In this document: positions 23,427 through 32,486 of the stretch, one piece after another
Position numbering within the stretch: position 1 is the first letter of the stretch
Layout: every line of letters begins with the position of its first letter
Source: Trichococcus pasteurii
Lineage (GTDB): Bacteria; Bacillota; Bacilli; Lactobacillales; Aerococcaceae
Reading direction: 5' to 3'
Assembly: GCF_900112935.1 (NCBI RefSeq)
Contig: NZ_FONM01000020.1
Location: forward strand, 1-53,069
Length of the DNA: 53,069 bases
Program-made: the position numbers and the translations under genes
Notes under the pieces: generated by a model
What the model was told of the DNA's origin: nothing
The model's input: the letters and a program-made list of their open reading frames with translations, nothing else
Database searches by the model: none

Positions 23427-25175
23427 TTACGCTATTTGCTTCAAGTTGGCGACGACGCTCTCGTATTTCGATGTCGTGATCAAACTGTCTACTGACAGAT
23501 GAACCGCTGCAGGAACTTTTTGCTGGGCCGCTTGCGTCAGACTGTTTTTGCTGATCACCAATGTTTGCGGAGATGCCTTCAGCTCGTCAATGTGCATTTT
23601 TCTTAAAGGTATATCCAGCGCTTCCCTCTCCAAAATCCGTTCCACTACTTTTTGTCCCATCGTGGCGGAGCCTTTGCGGTCATCATGGACCAAGACGATT
23701 TCATTGATATTCGCCAAGTCAACGTCAAGGCGTGATGCTGCAGGTGCAACGACTGTTTCTTTCAGATCGGTTCCGGACAGCGTAGCTACGATTTCATCGT
23801 ATTTTGGCGAGTTCAGGAAATTCTCGATCGCTACAAAAGTTGCATTCGGTGCTTTCTGTTGGGCCCGATTCTTCAGTTCTTCCTGGGTTACGATCAACGT
23901 GTTGGCTGCATCCGTCAGATTATTGATGGCGCGGTTGGTGACGTCTTGCGGTAACCCGGCTGCATTGATTTTTTTGCGCAGGATAGAAGCGCCCATTGCG
24001 CTGGATCCCATCCCTGCGTCGCAAGCAAAAATGATGTGTTGGATGCCTGACATGTTTGTAAGACTTGTTTGTCCTGCTGAGCCTTTTGCGCTTAATTTTG
24101 CTGCTTGGGTCGCTTTTACGCTTTCTTCGAAATTATCGACTGCTTCTTTGGAGTCTGCCTTCAAAATGACCGTTGCTACTGCAAAAGATGCTGCTGCACC
24201 GGCGACAACCCCCAAAATGACGGGCAGGTAAGAACCCATCGGCGTCATAGCCAAAATCGCAATGATCGAACCTGGTGAAGCCGGAGCCCGCAAACCAGCG
24301 CCTAAAAGTTGGAACACAAAGCTTCCGGAAACACCACCCGAGATGACTGCGAGAAATAATAACGGTTTCATCATGACGTAAGGGAAATAGATTTCGTGGA
24401 TGCCACCCAAGAAGTGGATGATCATCGCGCCCGGCGCTGTCGATTTCGCTGAGCCTTTGCCGAACAGAGTGAAAGCCAACAACACGCCCAAACCAGGACC
24501 AGGATTTGCTTCAAGCAGGAAGAGGATCGAACGACCTGTCTCGCTGACTTGTTCTGTTCCTAACGGAGTCAAAATTCCGTGGTTGATTGCATTGTTCAGG
24601 AAAAGAATTTTTGCTGGTTCGATGAAGATATTTGTTAAGGGAATCAATTGTGCGTTCAGGATCGTTTCAACCCCGGCTGCCATTGCTTGTGTTAAACGGT
24701 CAACCACTGGTCCGATCGCCTGGAACCCTACAAGTGCCAAAGCGAATCCGATCAAGCCTGCCGAGAAATTATTGACCAGCATTTCAAAACCGGTCTTGAT
24801 TTTGCTCTGGAAAATGGCATCAAATTTCTTGATCGTGAAACCGCCCAACGGTCCCATGATCATGGCACCCATGATCATCGGAATTTCTGTCCCTACGATC
24901 ACACCCATTGTGGCGATGGCGCCGACAACCGCACCGCGCTCGCCTGCGATCACTTTTCCTCCTGTATAGCCGACCAACAAGGGAATTAGATACGTAAGCA
25001 TCGGGCCGACCATCGAAGCGAAGGATTCATTCGGCAAGTAGCCATCCGGGATGAATAGTGCCGTTAAAACTCCCCAGGCGATGAGTGCCCCTATATTCGG
25101 CATCACCATGCTTGAGAGCGTACTGCCTAACTTTTGAACCTTTGTCTTCAACGAGGCTTGTTGTGTCTGTTCCAT
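23427..25175 (-). CDS. mtlA: PTS mannitol-specific IIBC component (copy 1), with extra IIB-like domain
   Basis: A 582-residue permease. Membrane IIC domain: about 1-345, with [16 protein letters not shown] and the substrate loop [11 protein letters not shown]-like region, then [15 protein letters not shown]. Active IIB domain: about 380-470, with the phospho-cysteine in [16 protein letters not shown] further 100 residues form a second IIB-like fold ([15 protein letters not shown]) in which histidine replaces the cysteine, so it cannot carry phosphate there. It takes up mannitol as mannitol-1-phosphate. It is first in its transcript, behind a candidate MtlR site. Confidence 0.92.
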   Translation of the reverse strand: MEQTQQASLKTKVQKLGSTLSSMVMPNIGALIAWGVLTALFIPDGYLPNESFASMVGPMLTYLIPLLVGYTGGKVIAGERGAVVGAIATMGVIVGTEIPMIMGAMIMGPLGGFTIKKFDAIFQSKIKTGFEMLVNNFSAGLIGFALALVGFQAIGPVVDRLTQAMAAGVETILNAQLIPLTNIFIEPAKILFLNNAINHGILTPLGTEQVSETGRSILFLLEANPGPGLGVLLAFTLFGKGSAKSTAPGAMIIHFLGGIHEIYFPYVMMKPLLFLAVISGGVSGSFVFQLLGAGLRAPASPGSIIAILAMTPMGSYLPVILGVVAGAAASFAVATVILKADSKEAVDNFEESVKATQAAKLSAKGSAGQTSLTNMSGIQHIIFACDAGMGSSAMGASILRKKINAAGLPQDVTNRAINNLTDAANTLIVTQEELKNRAQQKAPNATFVAIENFLNSPKYDEIVATLSGTDLKETVVAPAASRLDVDLANINEIVLVHDDRKGSATMGQKVVERILEREALDIPLRKMHIDELKASPQTLVISKNSLTQAAQQKVPAAVHLSVDSLITTSKYESVVANLKQIA

Positions 25176-25218
25176 CTTTTTGTTTCTCCCTTCAAACTGT
25201 TTCTTTTGATGTCTTTAT

Positions 25219-25275
25219 TGTATGCGCTTCCCTTCCTGGTTTATAGTCGTGCTTTGGCACGTTTATTTGTGCCAG
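25219..25275 (-). promoter_or_regulatory. Control region of mtlA copy 1: MtlR-like operator and cre-like site
   Basis: At 25254-25275 TTGGCAC and GTGCCA form an inverted repeat around GTTTATTT, like the TTGNCACA...TGTGNCAA sites of MtlR regulators. Nearer the gene, AGGGAAGCGCATACA (25219-25233, minus strand) matches the CcpA cre consensus at all but one position and overlaps a -10-like TACAAT. The -35 is poor, as expected for an activated promoter. Confidence 0.6.
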
Positions 25276-25323
25276 GTCTTGATTCGCGTATCCGGATCTC
25301 CGTTGCCGAGATCTGTTTCACTC

Positions 25324-25456
25324 TTCTCCGGGGAACGGAGGCTTCGCCGGAGTTCGGCCCACATTCTGCTTGTGTTCTCCGATAAGCATGGCTTCATCGG
25401 AGTTAAGCAAGGATTATAAACGGCGTCCTCCGGGAAGTAGATCCTTCATCGGAGCT
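25324..25456 (+). repeat. Three hairpin repeat units, intergenic (second cluster)
   Basis: Units at 25324-25353, 25374-25403 and 25426-25456 repeat with a period of about 50 bp. The first is TCTCCGGGGAACGGAGGCTT then CGCCGGAGTT; the others are CTCCGATAAGCATGGCTTCA then TCGGAGTT, and CTCCGGGAAGTAGATCCTTC then ATCGGAG. They are the same family as 9151-9282 but on the other strand. The region has no gene. Confidence 0.72.
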
Positions 25457-25496
25457 GCGCCCTCATTCCTTCCTTCTTCTCAGGTTAGCGGGCGCG

Positions 25497-25545
25497 CAAA
25501 AAAAGCAAGCAGCCTTCCACCGAGTGGGATGCTGCTTGCTTTTTG
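25497..25545. terminator. Terminator after mtlF copy 2
   Basis: AAAAAGCAAGCAGC and GCTGCTTGCTTTTT form a 14-bp stem with a 17-base loop and T-runs on both strands. It ends the mtlA-mtlR-mtlF unit and separates it from the second mannitol unit. Confidence 0.9.
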
Positions 25546-25567
25546 CATTTATTTTGAGTTGTGTCTT

Positions 25568-26002
25568 CTAGCTGTTTTGGAGAATGTCTTTGACCGCCCG
25601 CAGATCTTTGGCATCGCTCAACGCCATCACGTTTTCGATATCCGAGCAGAAAAAAGCGACGTCCTGCAAAGCTTCCAATTGTTTTTCCTTCAATGCCACC
25701 ACAAATAGGATAGTCGCGATTTGCGGTTCCTTGCCGCTGCCGAAGTTGACGCCGTCAGGCACCTGAATCAAGCAGATGCCTTCTTCTTCAATATAGGGCT
25801 GTCCCTCGCTGTCTCCGTGAGGCAAGGCGACAAAATTACCGACATAGACACTCACTTTACGGTGGCGCGCCAGCATCGATTGGATGTAAGGCGGGGACAC
25901 CAACCCTTGCGCCACCAGAAATTCCCCGGCGGCAACAATCGCGGCTTCGGCGTTGCTGTACGTTTGATCCAACAGAATATGCTCATCTTTGATCGTAATC
26001 AT
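25568..26002 (-). CDS. mtlF: PTS mannitol-specific IIA component (copy 2)
   Basis: A 144-residue IIA paralogue of the protein at 22973-23410, with the phospho-histidine again at H62 (GNFVALPHGDS) and ICLIQVPDGVNFG. GAGGAG precedes the ATG. It lies 25 bases after mtlR and before a strong terminator. With the mtlA gene upstream it forms a complete second mannitol (or related hexitol) PTS. Confidence 0.93.
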   Translation of the reverse strand: MITIKDEHILLDQTYSNAEAAIVAAGEFLVAQGLVSPPYIQSMLARHRKVSVYVGNFVALPHGDSEGQPYIEEEGICLIQVPDGVNFGSGKEPQIATILFVVALKEKQLEALQDVAFFCSDIENVMALSDAKDLRAVKDILQNS

Positions 26003-26027
26003 ATGGGCTCCTCACTTCCTTACTTCT

Positions 26028-28061
26028 CTACTTCTTTACTTCCTCAATCAAGAGGGCGGACAGCAATTGGTAGATGATCGCTTCATTGCCGGAATTGAAA
26101 ATCTCCATCCCCAAATCGTTCATGATGATCGCTCCACTGATTTTCCCCAGCATCTTAGCGACATTCTCTTCGATCGGATCTGGAGCCAGCATGACCAACA
26201 TCCGCGTCAAGGTCATCGGTTCCTTATCCATACCGACTATTTCCAGCGGCGTCTGCAGATCAAAGACACAAAAGCAAGGCTGAAGAACCGCTGCATGCGA
26301 AGCATGGAACAAAGCAAAATGGGTATTGGGAATCCCGATCGGCGCTTGCTGGTAGCGATTCATCAATTTATCCCGGACTTTTGCCGGGTCGGCTACGATT
26401 TCAGTTGAAATATGGTTTACTGCTAAAGCGACTGTTTCGGAAATGTTGGCGCTGTTTTCCAACGGCTTGACGAAAAAGTGCTTCAGCAACTGGTTGATTT
26501 CATCGATAAAGGTCATGACCTCCTGATAATCGTCATTTTCAGGCAAGCGCGGCTTCGCTGCGGGTTGAACACGCCGCTTCGTATGATCGATTGCGCGGAA
26601 TGCTTCTTTGAGTTGCTTGATTTCATCCTCCAAAAGCAACGGGGAAATCAATAAGTATTTCCCGCTGTACCCCGGCAACAATGAAGTGGAGATGGTCAAA
26701 TCAAACTTCTCTTCCAGATTCAGTTTCCCGAGGTCGGCTATCCGGAAAAAGACGATTTCATTGATGAAAGGAAAATGTTTCCGCAAACGCATTTCCAGCA
26801 TCCGCGTAGAGGCCATGCCGCTCGGGGAAATGCCGGCAATATCCACCGCGATGACTTTCGGGCTGCGTTCCAGGGAATTGGCAAAATGCAGCACCATATA
26901 GGCGATCTCCTCTTCGGAGAATTCCTGCTGCGGGAACACCTTCGGCAAGGCCTTGCGGATCGCACCCGCAACTTCCGAATATTGCCCCATGATCCGCTCC
27001 AGGATGGGATTATTGAGGCTCCCTTGATTCAGGATGGCGCGGCTCAACGCCGCGGAAAGATGCGTCAAGAGCATTTTATAGAGATTGCTGTCTTCAAAGA
27101 AATTGACTTCAGCATCCTGGCTGACGTTTTCGATCAATTGCTTCACTTGGTACGCCAAACGCGGATCGAAGCTTTCGTTAAAAAAATCGTTATCCAAGTC
27201 ACTGAAGAAATCACCCAACAGATTAGCGAAGAAGACGACTTCGCTGACCGCATACAATTGCTTCGTATGCGCTGCGATTTTGGCAAAAATTTGCTTCGAC
27301 AAATCCAAAAGTTCCTTATTGATTTGTCCCGCATAGGACTCTTCCACCAATTGGCGGCCTCTCGGAACGCGATCCATGGAAATTGTCAACATCAAAATCA
27401 AAAACTCCAGTTTCCGATCACTCAAGTCGGAAAAGCGCGGCTCGACGATTTCCCGCACCAATTTTTGAGCAAAAAGCAGCTGCTCCTGATTGACGAATTG
27501 CATAAAGAAACTTTCTTTATCTTCCAATTCGGAAAAGTGAAAGAAGTGGTACTCATTGATTTCGATTCCAAGAATATTGGCCAACAGGAGCCGGCGATAC
27601 TTTTCGCTGCCTACAAGTTCATAGCCGCGATTTCTCGCGATCGTTAATGGCAGCCGCGCCAAACGCAGCTCCAACTGTTTGATGTCGGCAAAAAAGGTGG
27701 TGTTGCTGATCAAGTATTCATCCAGAAACGTCTGCATGCTGATCGGCTCGTCACTGTTCAATAACTGCAGCAAAATGGCATGCTGGCGTTCCGTGGCGGA
27801 TAATTCGGAAGGCTCATCCTCAGACACTATGGAAAGGATTTTTGCTTTTGCGGCATCCTCAGCAAGCAAGCGGAAACGGCCCCGGCTCTCTTTCTCCAAC
27901 TTTGCGCCGATGGATTCCAAAGAAAGCTCAAGATTTGCCAATTCGCGGTAGACCGTACGCTTGCTGACTTTCAGCAGGCTCATCAAGCGTTCCACGGTAA
28001 CTGGTGAGGCGGAATGCAGCAATTCTTTTAAAATGATGGTCTCTCTAGGAGTTAGAAACAT
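26028..28061 (-). CDS. mtlR: Mannitol operon transcriptional activator MtlR
   Basis: A 677-residue activator: an N-terminal helix-turn-helix (SLLKVSKRTVYRELANLEL at about 27-45), further DNA-binding region, two PRD domains (about 190-400), a IIB-Gat-like domain (around 410-495) and a C-terminal IIA-like domain with histidine in IGIPNTHFALF near 600. HPr and EIIA/IIB phosphorylation of these sites sets its activity. GGGGAG stands nine bases before the ATG. It overlaps the upstream mtlA by 17 bases, so the two are coupled. It probably controls both mannitol units. Confidence 0.93.
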   Translation of the reverse strand: MFLTPRETIILKELLHSASPVTVERLMSLLKVSKRTVYRELANLELSLESIGAKLEKESRGRFRLLAEDAAKAKILSIVSEDEPSELSATERQHAILLQLLNSDEPISMQTFLDEYLISNTTFFADIKQLELRLARLPLTIARNRGYELVGSEKYRRLLLANILGIEINEYHFFHFSELEDKESFFMQFVNQEQLLFAQKLVREIVEPRFSDLSDRKLEFLILMLTISMDRVPRGRQLVEESYAGQINKELLDLSKQIFAKIAAHTKQLYAVSEVVFFANLLGDFFSDLDNDFFNESFDPRLAYQVKQLIENVSQDAEVNFFEDSNLYKMLLTHLSAALSRAILNQGSLNNPILERIMGQYSEVAGAIRKALPKVFPQQEFSEEEIAYMVLHFANSLERSPKVIAVDIAGISPSGMASTRMLEMRLRKHFPFINEIVFFRIADLGKLNLEEKFDLTISTSLLPGYSGKYLLISPLLLEDEIKQLKEAFRAIDHTKRRVQPAAKPRLPENDDYQEVMTFIDEINQLLKHFFVKPLENSANISETVALAVNHISTEIVADPAKVRDKLMNRYQQAPIGIPNTHFALFHASHAAVLQPCFCVFDLQTPLEIVGMDKEPMTLTRMLVMLAPDPIEENVAKMLGKISGAIIMNDLGMEIFNSGNEAIIYQLLSALLIEEVKK

Positions 28062-29736
28062 CTGACAAGTCTCCCCTTAATAGTTTCTCGTATTTATTCG
28101 TTGCGATAAGATGTTCAACAATCAGCAGCGGAGCCTTCGGCAGATTGTTCTCAGCAGCAAAGTCTTCAGTGACGACATACAGATTACTTTGGTCCGCAAT
28201 CAGCTGTTCCAATGGTTGCTTTTCGATGTCGACCCTGATATTTTGCTTTTCAGCTAGATTCCGGAACGCTTGCACGGCCATCGTCTGGGAACCCCGCACA
28301 CCATCCGCATACAAAAAGACGACTTTTTGATACGGCAGTGTTTCTCCGAGCGCTTCCGGGATCCCTTTTATTTCTTGTTCATCGGTCAGCAGTGCCACAA
28401 CTTTCATATACTCTTCCTGGTCCAAAAAATTTCCGATTGTGACAAGTTGTGCGTGCGGGGCTTGGATTTCAGCCAAGTGCTTCAACTCATTTTGGGTGAT
28501 AAGCAAAAGATGGGGATCATCGTTCACGTGGTAAATGGACGTGTAGTCCACCGGAATCGAAATCCCGCTCGTTTCCAATTGCTGCCGCATCAGGCTGGCT
28601 CCCATGGCGCTTGAACCCATCCCTGCATCACATGCGAATAAAATTTTCCGAATTTCCGTCACTTTCGTCACCTTTTCTGAAATTTCTTTTTTTGTCTGGT
28701 CTTTCCTGATCACGAGGGCAGCGATCAAAAAACTCACCAGTGTGCTTCCTGCAATGCCGCTCGCAACCCCCAGCAGCATCTCTTGCGGCGTATTCGCCAA
28801 AATCGTCAAAATTGATCCAGGGGAGGCTGGTGCTATCAAACCCACTTGAAACAGCTCAAAGATCAGCGTGCCGCTCATCCCGCTAAAAATGACTGCCGCA
28901 AACAACCTGGGATTCAACAAGACAAATGGGAAGTAAATCTCATGGATCCCGCCGATCAAATGGATCATAAAGGCCCCACTGGCGCTGGCCTTCAGTTCTT
29001 TCCGGCTGAACAGAATGAAAGCCAACAGAACACCCAATCCCGGACCTGGGTTGGTTTCGATCAGAAACAGAAGCGACGTTCCTGCTGTCTCCGTCTGTTC
29101 GATGCCCAAAGGCGTCAGAATGCCGTGGTTGAGCGTATTGTTCAAGAACAAAACCTTCAGCGGCTCTATAAAAATGTTCGTCAACAAGAGCAGATTCCGC
29201 TGGATCAACCAGCCAACAAGCAGACTGATTTGCTGCGTGACGCCCGCAATGAAAGGCCCGATAAAAACAAGACTCAAATAGCCGAACAACATACCGATGA
29301 TTCCCGCCGAAAAATTACGGACCAACATCTCGTAACCCGCTTTGACTTTAGGCAAAAGATATTTATCGAACAGAAAAACGTTCCAGCCGATCAACGGTCC
29401 GATTACCATGGCACCCAGAATTTGCGGGTCTTCTGATTCCACGAGCATCCCGATCACCGCAATGGCCGCCACAACCCCGGCACGATTCTCAATCAATCGT
29501 CCCCCGGTATAGGCGATCAGCACAGGGAGGAGAAATTGAATCATGAGGTGATCCATTTCAAGAAAAGAATTTTGGAGCGGACCCTGAAGATATTGAATAA
29601 GCGTCGTAATGATTCCCCACGTGATGAAGACACTCACGTTCGGCATGATCATTCCGCTGAGGTAATGACCAACCCGCCTTATTTTCGGTAATTCAAAAAG
29701 GTCTTCCTGTACATAGGATCGTTTTGGTTTTATCAT
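28045..29736 (-). CDS. mtlA: PTS mannitol-specific IIBC component (copy 2), with extra IIB-like domain
   Basis: A 563-residue permease from the ATG at 29736 (GGGGAGGTG upstream). IIC domain about 25-345 with GGRLIENRAGVVAAIAV and [15 protein letters not shown]. Active IIB: cysteine in [15 protein letters not shown] near 385. As in copy 1, a second IIB-like domain follows (VVFLYADGVRGSQTM), here with tyrosine at the cysteine position. It is first in mtlA-mtlR-mtlF. Divergence from copy 1 suggests a different affinity or substrate, but mannitol remains the best call. Confidence 0.9.
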   Translation of the reverse strand: MIKPKRSYVQEDLFELPKIRRVGHYLSGMIMPNVSVFITWGIITTLIQYLQGPLQNSFLEMDHLMIQFLLPVLIAYTGGRLIENRAGVVAAIAVIGMLVESEDPQILGAMVIGPLIGWNVFLFDKYLLPKVKAGYEMLVRNFSAGIIGMLFGYLSLVFIGPFIAGVTQQISLLVGWLIQRNLLLLTNIFIEPLKVLFLNNTLNHGILTPLGIEQTETAGTSLLFLIETNPGPGLGVLLAFILFSRKELKASASGAFMIHLIGGIHEIYFPFVLLNPRLFAAVIFSGMSGTLIFELFQVGLIAPASPGSILTILANTPQEMLLGVASGIAGSTLVSFLIAALVIRKDQTKKEISEKVTKVTEIRKILFACDAGMGSSAMGASLMRQQLETSGISIPVDYTSIYHVNDDPHLLLITQNELKHLAEIQAPHAQLVTIGNFLDQEEYMKVVALLTDEQEIKGIPEALGETLPYQKVVFLYADGVRGSQTMAVQAFRNLAEKQNIRVDIEKQPLEQLIADQSNLYVVTEDFAAENNLPKAPLLIVEHLIATNKYEKLLRGDLSDVSNS

Positions 29737-29780
29737 GATTGCACCTCCCCTATCACTAACCTGCCGATTTCGCACCACAT

Positions 29781-29799
29781 TGGTTTCGCTTACATTATA
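29781..29799 (-). promoter_or_regulatory. Promoter of the mtlA-mtlR-mtlF unit with a cre site
   Basis: A consensus -10 TATAAT (29794-29799, minus strand) has no recognisable -35. Overlapping it, ATGTAAGCGAAACCA (29781-29795) fits every fixed position of the cre consensus WTGNAANCGNWNNCW, so CcpA would block this promoter in preferred sugars. Confidence 0.75.
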
Positions 29800-29895
29800 A
29801 CCATAAACTTACGATTGTGTATATTTGCAATTATTGTTCTGAATGACGGCTCCAAACAACTCATGGGGTCTATGATCCATCACCAACCGCTAAAC

Positions 29896-29934
29896 AAAAA
29901 ATGCCGTGGAACACCACCGCTACAGTGTTCCACG
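29896..29934 (-). terminator. Terminator of the cdaA-cdaR-glmM operon
   Basis: CGTGGAACAC (29905-29914) and GTGTTCCACG (29925-29934) form a perfect 10-bp stem. On the minus strand it runs into GCATTTTTTG. It lies 29 bases past glmM. Confidence 0.9.
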
Positions 29935-29962
29935 ACCTAAAATGTTTTACAGGCTCTCTAGC

Positions 29963-31315
29963 TTAGATGCCGATTTCCGCTTTTACGACATCGACGATGC
30001 GCATAACGTACTCATGACATTTTTCATCCGTTTCAGCTTCAGCCATAACGCGCAACAACGGCTCTGTTCCGCTCGGACGAACCAAAATGCGTCCTTTGCC
30101 TGCCATTTCGGCCTCAACTTCTTCGATGACAGCTTTCACAGCCGGAATCTCCATTACACCGTCTTTTTCGGAGACGCGTACGTTCACCAATTCTTGCGGG
30201 TAAAGCGTCACTTCGTCAGCCAATTCGGAAAGTTTTTTGCCGGTCTGTTTCATGACATTCAACAATTGGATACCTGTCAAAAGGCCATCCCCAGTCGTGT
30301 TCATTTCCAGGAAGACAACGTGTCCGGATTGCTCGCCGCCCAAATTGTAACCATTTTTGCGCATTTCTTCCACGACATAACGGTCACCTACTTGCGTCTT
30401 CAAGGCAGTCATGCCTTCAGCTTCCACAGCCAAATGGAAGCCCAGGTTGCTCATGACAGTCGAGACGATTGTGTTTTTGTTCAATTTATTTCGCTCTTTC
30501 AAATATTTGCCGCAGATGAACATGATCCGGTCGCCGTCAATGATGCGTCCATTCTCATCCACAGCGATACAGCGGTCGGCGTCTCCATCGAAGGCCAAGC
30601 CGACATCCGCTTTTTTCTCAACGACAAATTTACCAAGGACATCCGGATGGGTCGAACCGACGCCTTTGTTGATGTTGATGCCGTCAGGATTTGCACCCAT
30701 TGTATAGAAGTCTGTTTCCAAGTCCGCGAATAAACGATTGACGACAGGTGATGCTGCCCCGTTTGCCGCATCCAGGCAGACTGTGATGCCGGAAAGGTCA
30801 TCCGGGATGGTCGTCTGCAGGTATTGAGCGTATTTCAGGACGCCTTCCGGATATTCATCCACCGTACCCAATCCGTCTGCGGAAGGTCTCGGCAAATCAT
30901 CCCCTTCTTGGTCCAAATAAGCTTCGATTTCGTATTCCTGTTCATCCGACAATTTGAAACCGTCAGCTCCGAAGAATTTGATGCCGTTGTCGCCTGCAGG
31001 ATTGTGCGATGCAGAGATCATGACACCAGCGACAGCACCTTGAATACGTGTCAGATAAGCGACGCCTGGTGTTGGGATGACTCCCAATTGCAATACTTCG
31101 ATACCGACTGACAACAAACCGGAAACCAATGCGTATTCCAACAATTGACCTGAAATTCTAGTATCACGCGCAACCAACACAAGCGGATGCGCGATATCTT
31201 TAGCGTGCTGTCTTAGGACATATCCTCCAAAACGGCCTAATTTGAAAGCTAATTCCGGCGTCAATTCGCTGTTCGCAACGCCTCTGACACCGTCTGTTCC
31301 AAAATATTTACCCAT
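29963..31315 (-). CDS. glmM: Phosphoglucosamine mutase
   Basis: A 450-residue enzyme of standard length. N-terminus [11 protein letters not shown]; the phosphoserine loop is [17 protein letters not shown] near residue 100; metal loop [11 protein letters not shown] near 240; sugar site GGEQSGHVV near 325; phosphate site [12 protein letters not shown] near 410. It converts glucosamine-6-phosphate to glucosamine-1-phosphate for UDP-GlcNAc. It is last in cdaA-cdaR-glmM, the conserved Firmicutes arrangement in which GlmM can bind and inhibit CdaA. Confidence 0.97.
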   Translation of the reverse strand: MGKYFGTDGVRGVANSELTPELAFKLGRFGGYVLRQHAKDIAHPLVLVARDTRISGQLLEYALVSGLLSVGIEVLQLGVIPTPGVAYLTRIQGAVAGVMISASHNPAGDNGIKFFGADGFKLSDEQEYEIEAYLDQEGDDLPRPSADGLGTVDEYPEGVLKYAQYLQTTIPDDLSGITVCLDAANGAASPVVNRLFADLETDFYTMGANPDGININKGVGSTHPDVLGKFVVEKKADVGLAFDGDADRCIAVDENGRIIDGDRIMFICGKYLKERNKLNKNTIVSTVMSNLGFHLAVEAEGMTALKTQVGDRYVVEEMRKNGYNLGGEQSGHVVFLEMNTTGDGLLTGIQLLNVMKQTGKKLSELADEVTLYPQELVNVRVSEKDGVMEIPAVKAVIEEVEAEMAGKGRILVRPSGTEPLLRVMAEAETDEKCHEYVMRIVDVVKAEIGI

Positions 31316-31379
31316 TACCTGTAATCTCCTTTAGATTTTTCATTTATTTTCTTTGCATGGATTTGTTTGATTTTTAATT

Positions 31380-32486
31380 TTATGAGCTGCTCTCCGATTG
31401 ACCCTCTTCACTGTTTGGATTATCCGAAGCTGAAGATGCGATAGCTCCGCTTTCGTCGGCGGAGGAGGAATCTCCTTCATCATTGCTGGCCTCCGAATCG
31501 GCTGCGGCCTCGGAAGCATCCGACACGCGGATATTTACCTTGATTGTGGTCGGCGTCGCCGTTAAGGTGTCATTCGGGACCGGAATCGTGAGCGTTTGGG
31601 TGGTGTTGCTCTCTACACCCGTAACACTCACCGGCAGAATCACTTCATCGATATCGGCAAGCACAGACCTATCGCCTGTCAAGGTCACACTGGATTCCCC
31701 ATCCACTTCAATCGTATAGATTTTGCCTTCAAGCGGCACACCGATTTGTTGGATGACCAAAGGCACTTCTTTCCCGTAAAGAGAAATCGGAATCCTGACG
31801 GAAATTTCTTGCGGATCGACGGAAACATTCAACTTATTCCCACTTGCGTCCACTACTTGTACTACAGTATTCATATTCACAGTATTTGTCAAGCCATTTT
31901 CAGCTGCGACCGTCACGTAAACACTATCCACACGGCTTATGGTCGAGGCCGGTCCGGTCAACGTCACGGTATCCGTACTCAGTTCCGGAATGCCTGCTAG
32001 ATATTGCGGATCGACCAAAGATTCATCGAATCGGACTTCCACCGGGCTCTCGATTGCAACCCGCTCTTCAATGACGACATTCACTCGCGATGGCGTAATC
32101 GAATAATCGATTTCATTCGATAGATTCTCGGCCGTCAATTGGATCGTATGGGTTCCTGGCCCCAATTCGTCCAGATCCTCCGTGACGATGCGGTAATCCG
32201 CAGCGGAAATCGTCTGCACGAGTACGCTCTCCGGACCGGTCAGGGTCAACACCACTGTTTCCGGCAATCCTGAAATGAAATACTCATCCGTATCGATATT
32301 CACCTGGATCGGGACATTCGAAATGGTTTCCCGCTTGCTGGTGCTGATGGAACTGTTGCTGGTGCTCGTGGACCAACCATAGTTTTCTGAGTAGACATAG
32401 GCGAACAACAACAAGGAAATCAAGAAGGAGAGGCCTCTGACGACCCACTTGTTTTCCAAAAACTTATCGTCTTGCTGCTTTCTCAT
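31380..32486 (-). CDS. cdaR: CdaA regulatory protein (YbbR domains)
   Basis: A 368-residue protein with one N-terminal membrane helix (WVVRGLSFLISLLLFAYVY) and an extracytoplasmic part of four YbbR-type repeats, seen in the recurring VTLTGP-like strands (VVLTLTGPESV, VTLTGPAST, SVTLTGDRS). A serine, acidic low-complexity tail of about 45 residues follows. It regulates the c-di-AMP cyclase CdaA at the membrane. It overlaps cdaA by four bases (ATGA). Confidence 0.93.
   Translation of the reverse strand: MRKQQDDKFLENKWVVRGLSFLISLLLFAYVYSENYGWSTSTSNSSISTSKRETISNVPIQVNIDTDEYFISGLPETVVLTLTGPESVLVQTISAADYRIVTEDLDELGPGTHTIQLTAENLSNEIDYSITPSRVNVVIEERVAIESPVEVRFDESLVDPQYLAGIPELSTDTVTLTGPASTISRVDSVYVTVAAENGLTNTVNMNTVVQVVDASGNKLNVSVDPQEISVRIPISLYGKEVPLVIQQIGVPLEGKIYTIEVDGESSVTLTGDRSVLADIDEVILPVSVTGVESNTTQTLTIPVPNDTLTATPTTIKVNIRVSDASEAAADSEASNDEGDSSSADESGAIASSASDNPNSEEGQSESSS

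Noticed and set aside
25324-25456. Short direct repeats with regular spacing as a possible CRISPR array
   Set aside because: Units are imperfect hairpins that vary in sequence, there are only three, no cas gene is near and a second inverted cluster exists; a palindromic repeat family fits better.
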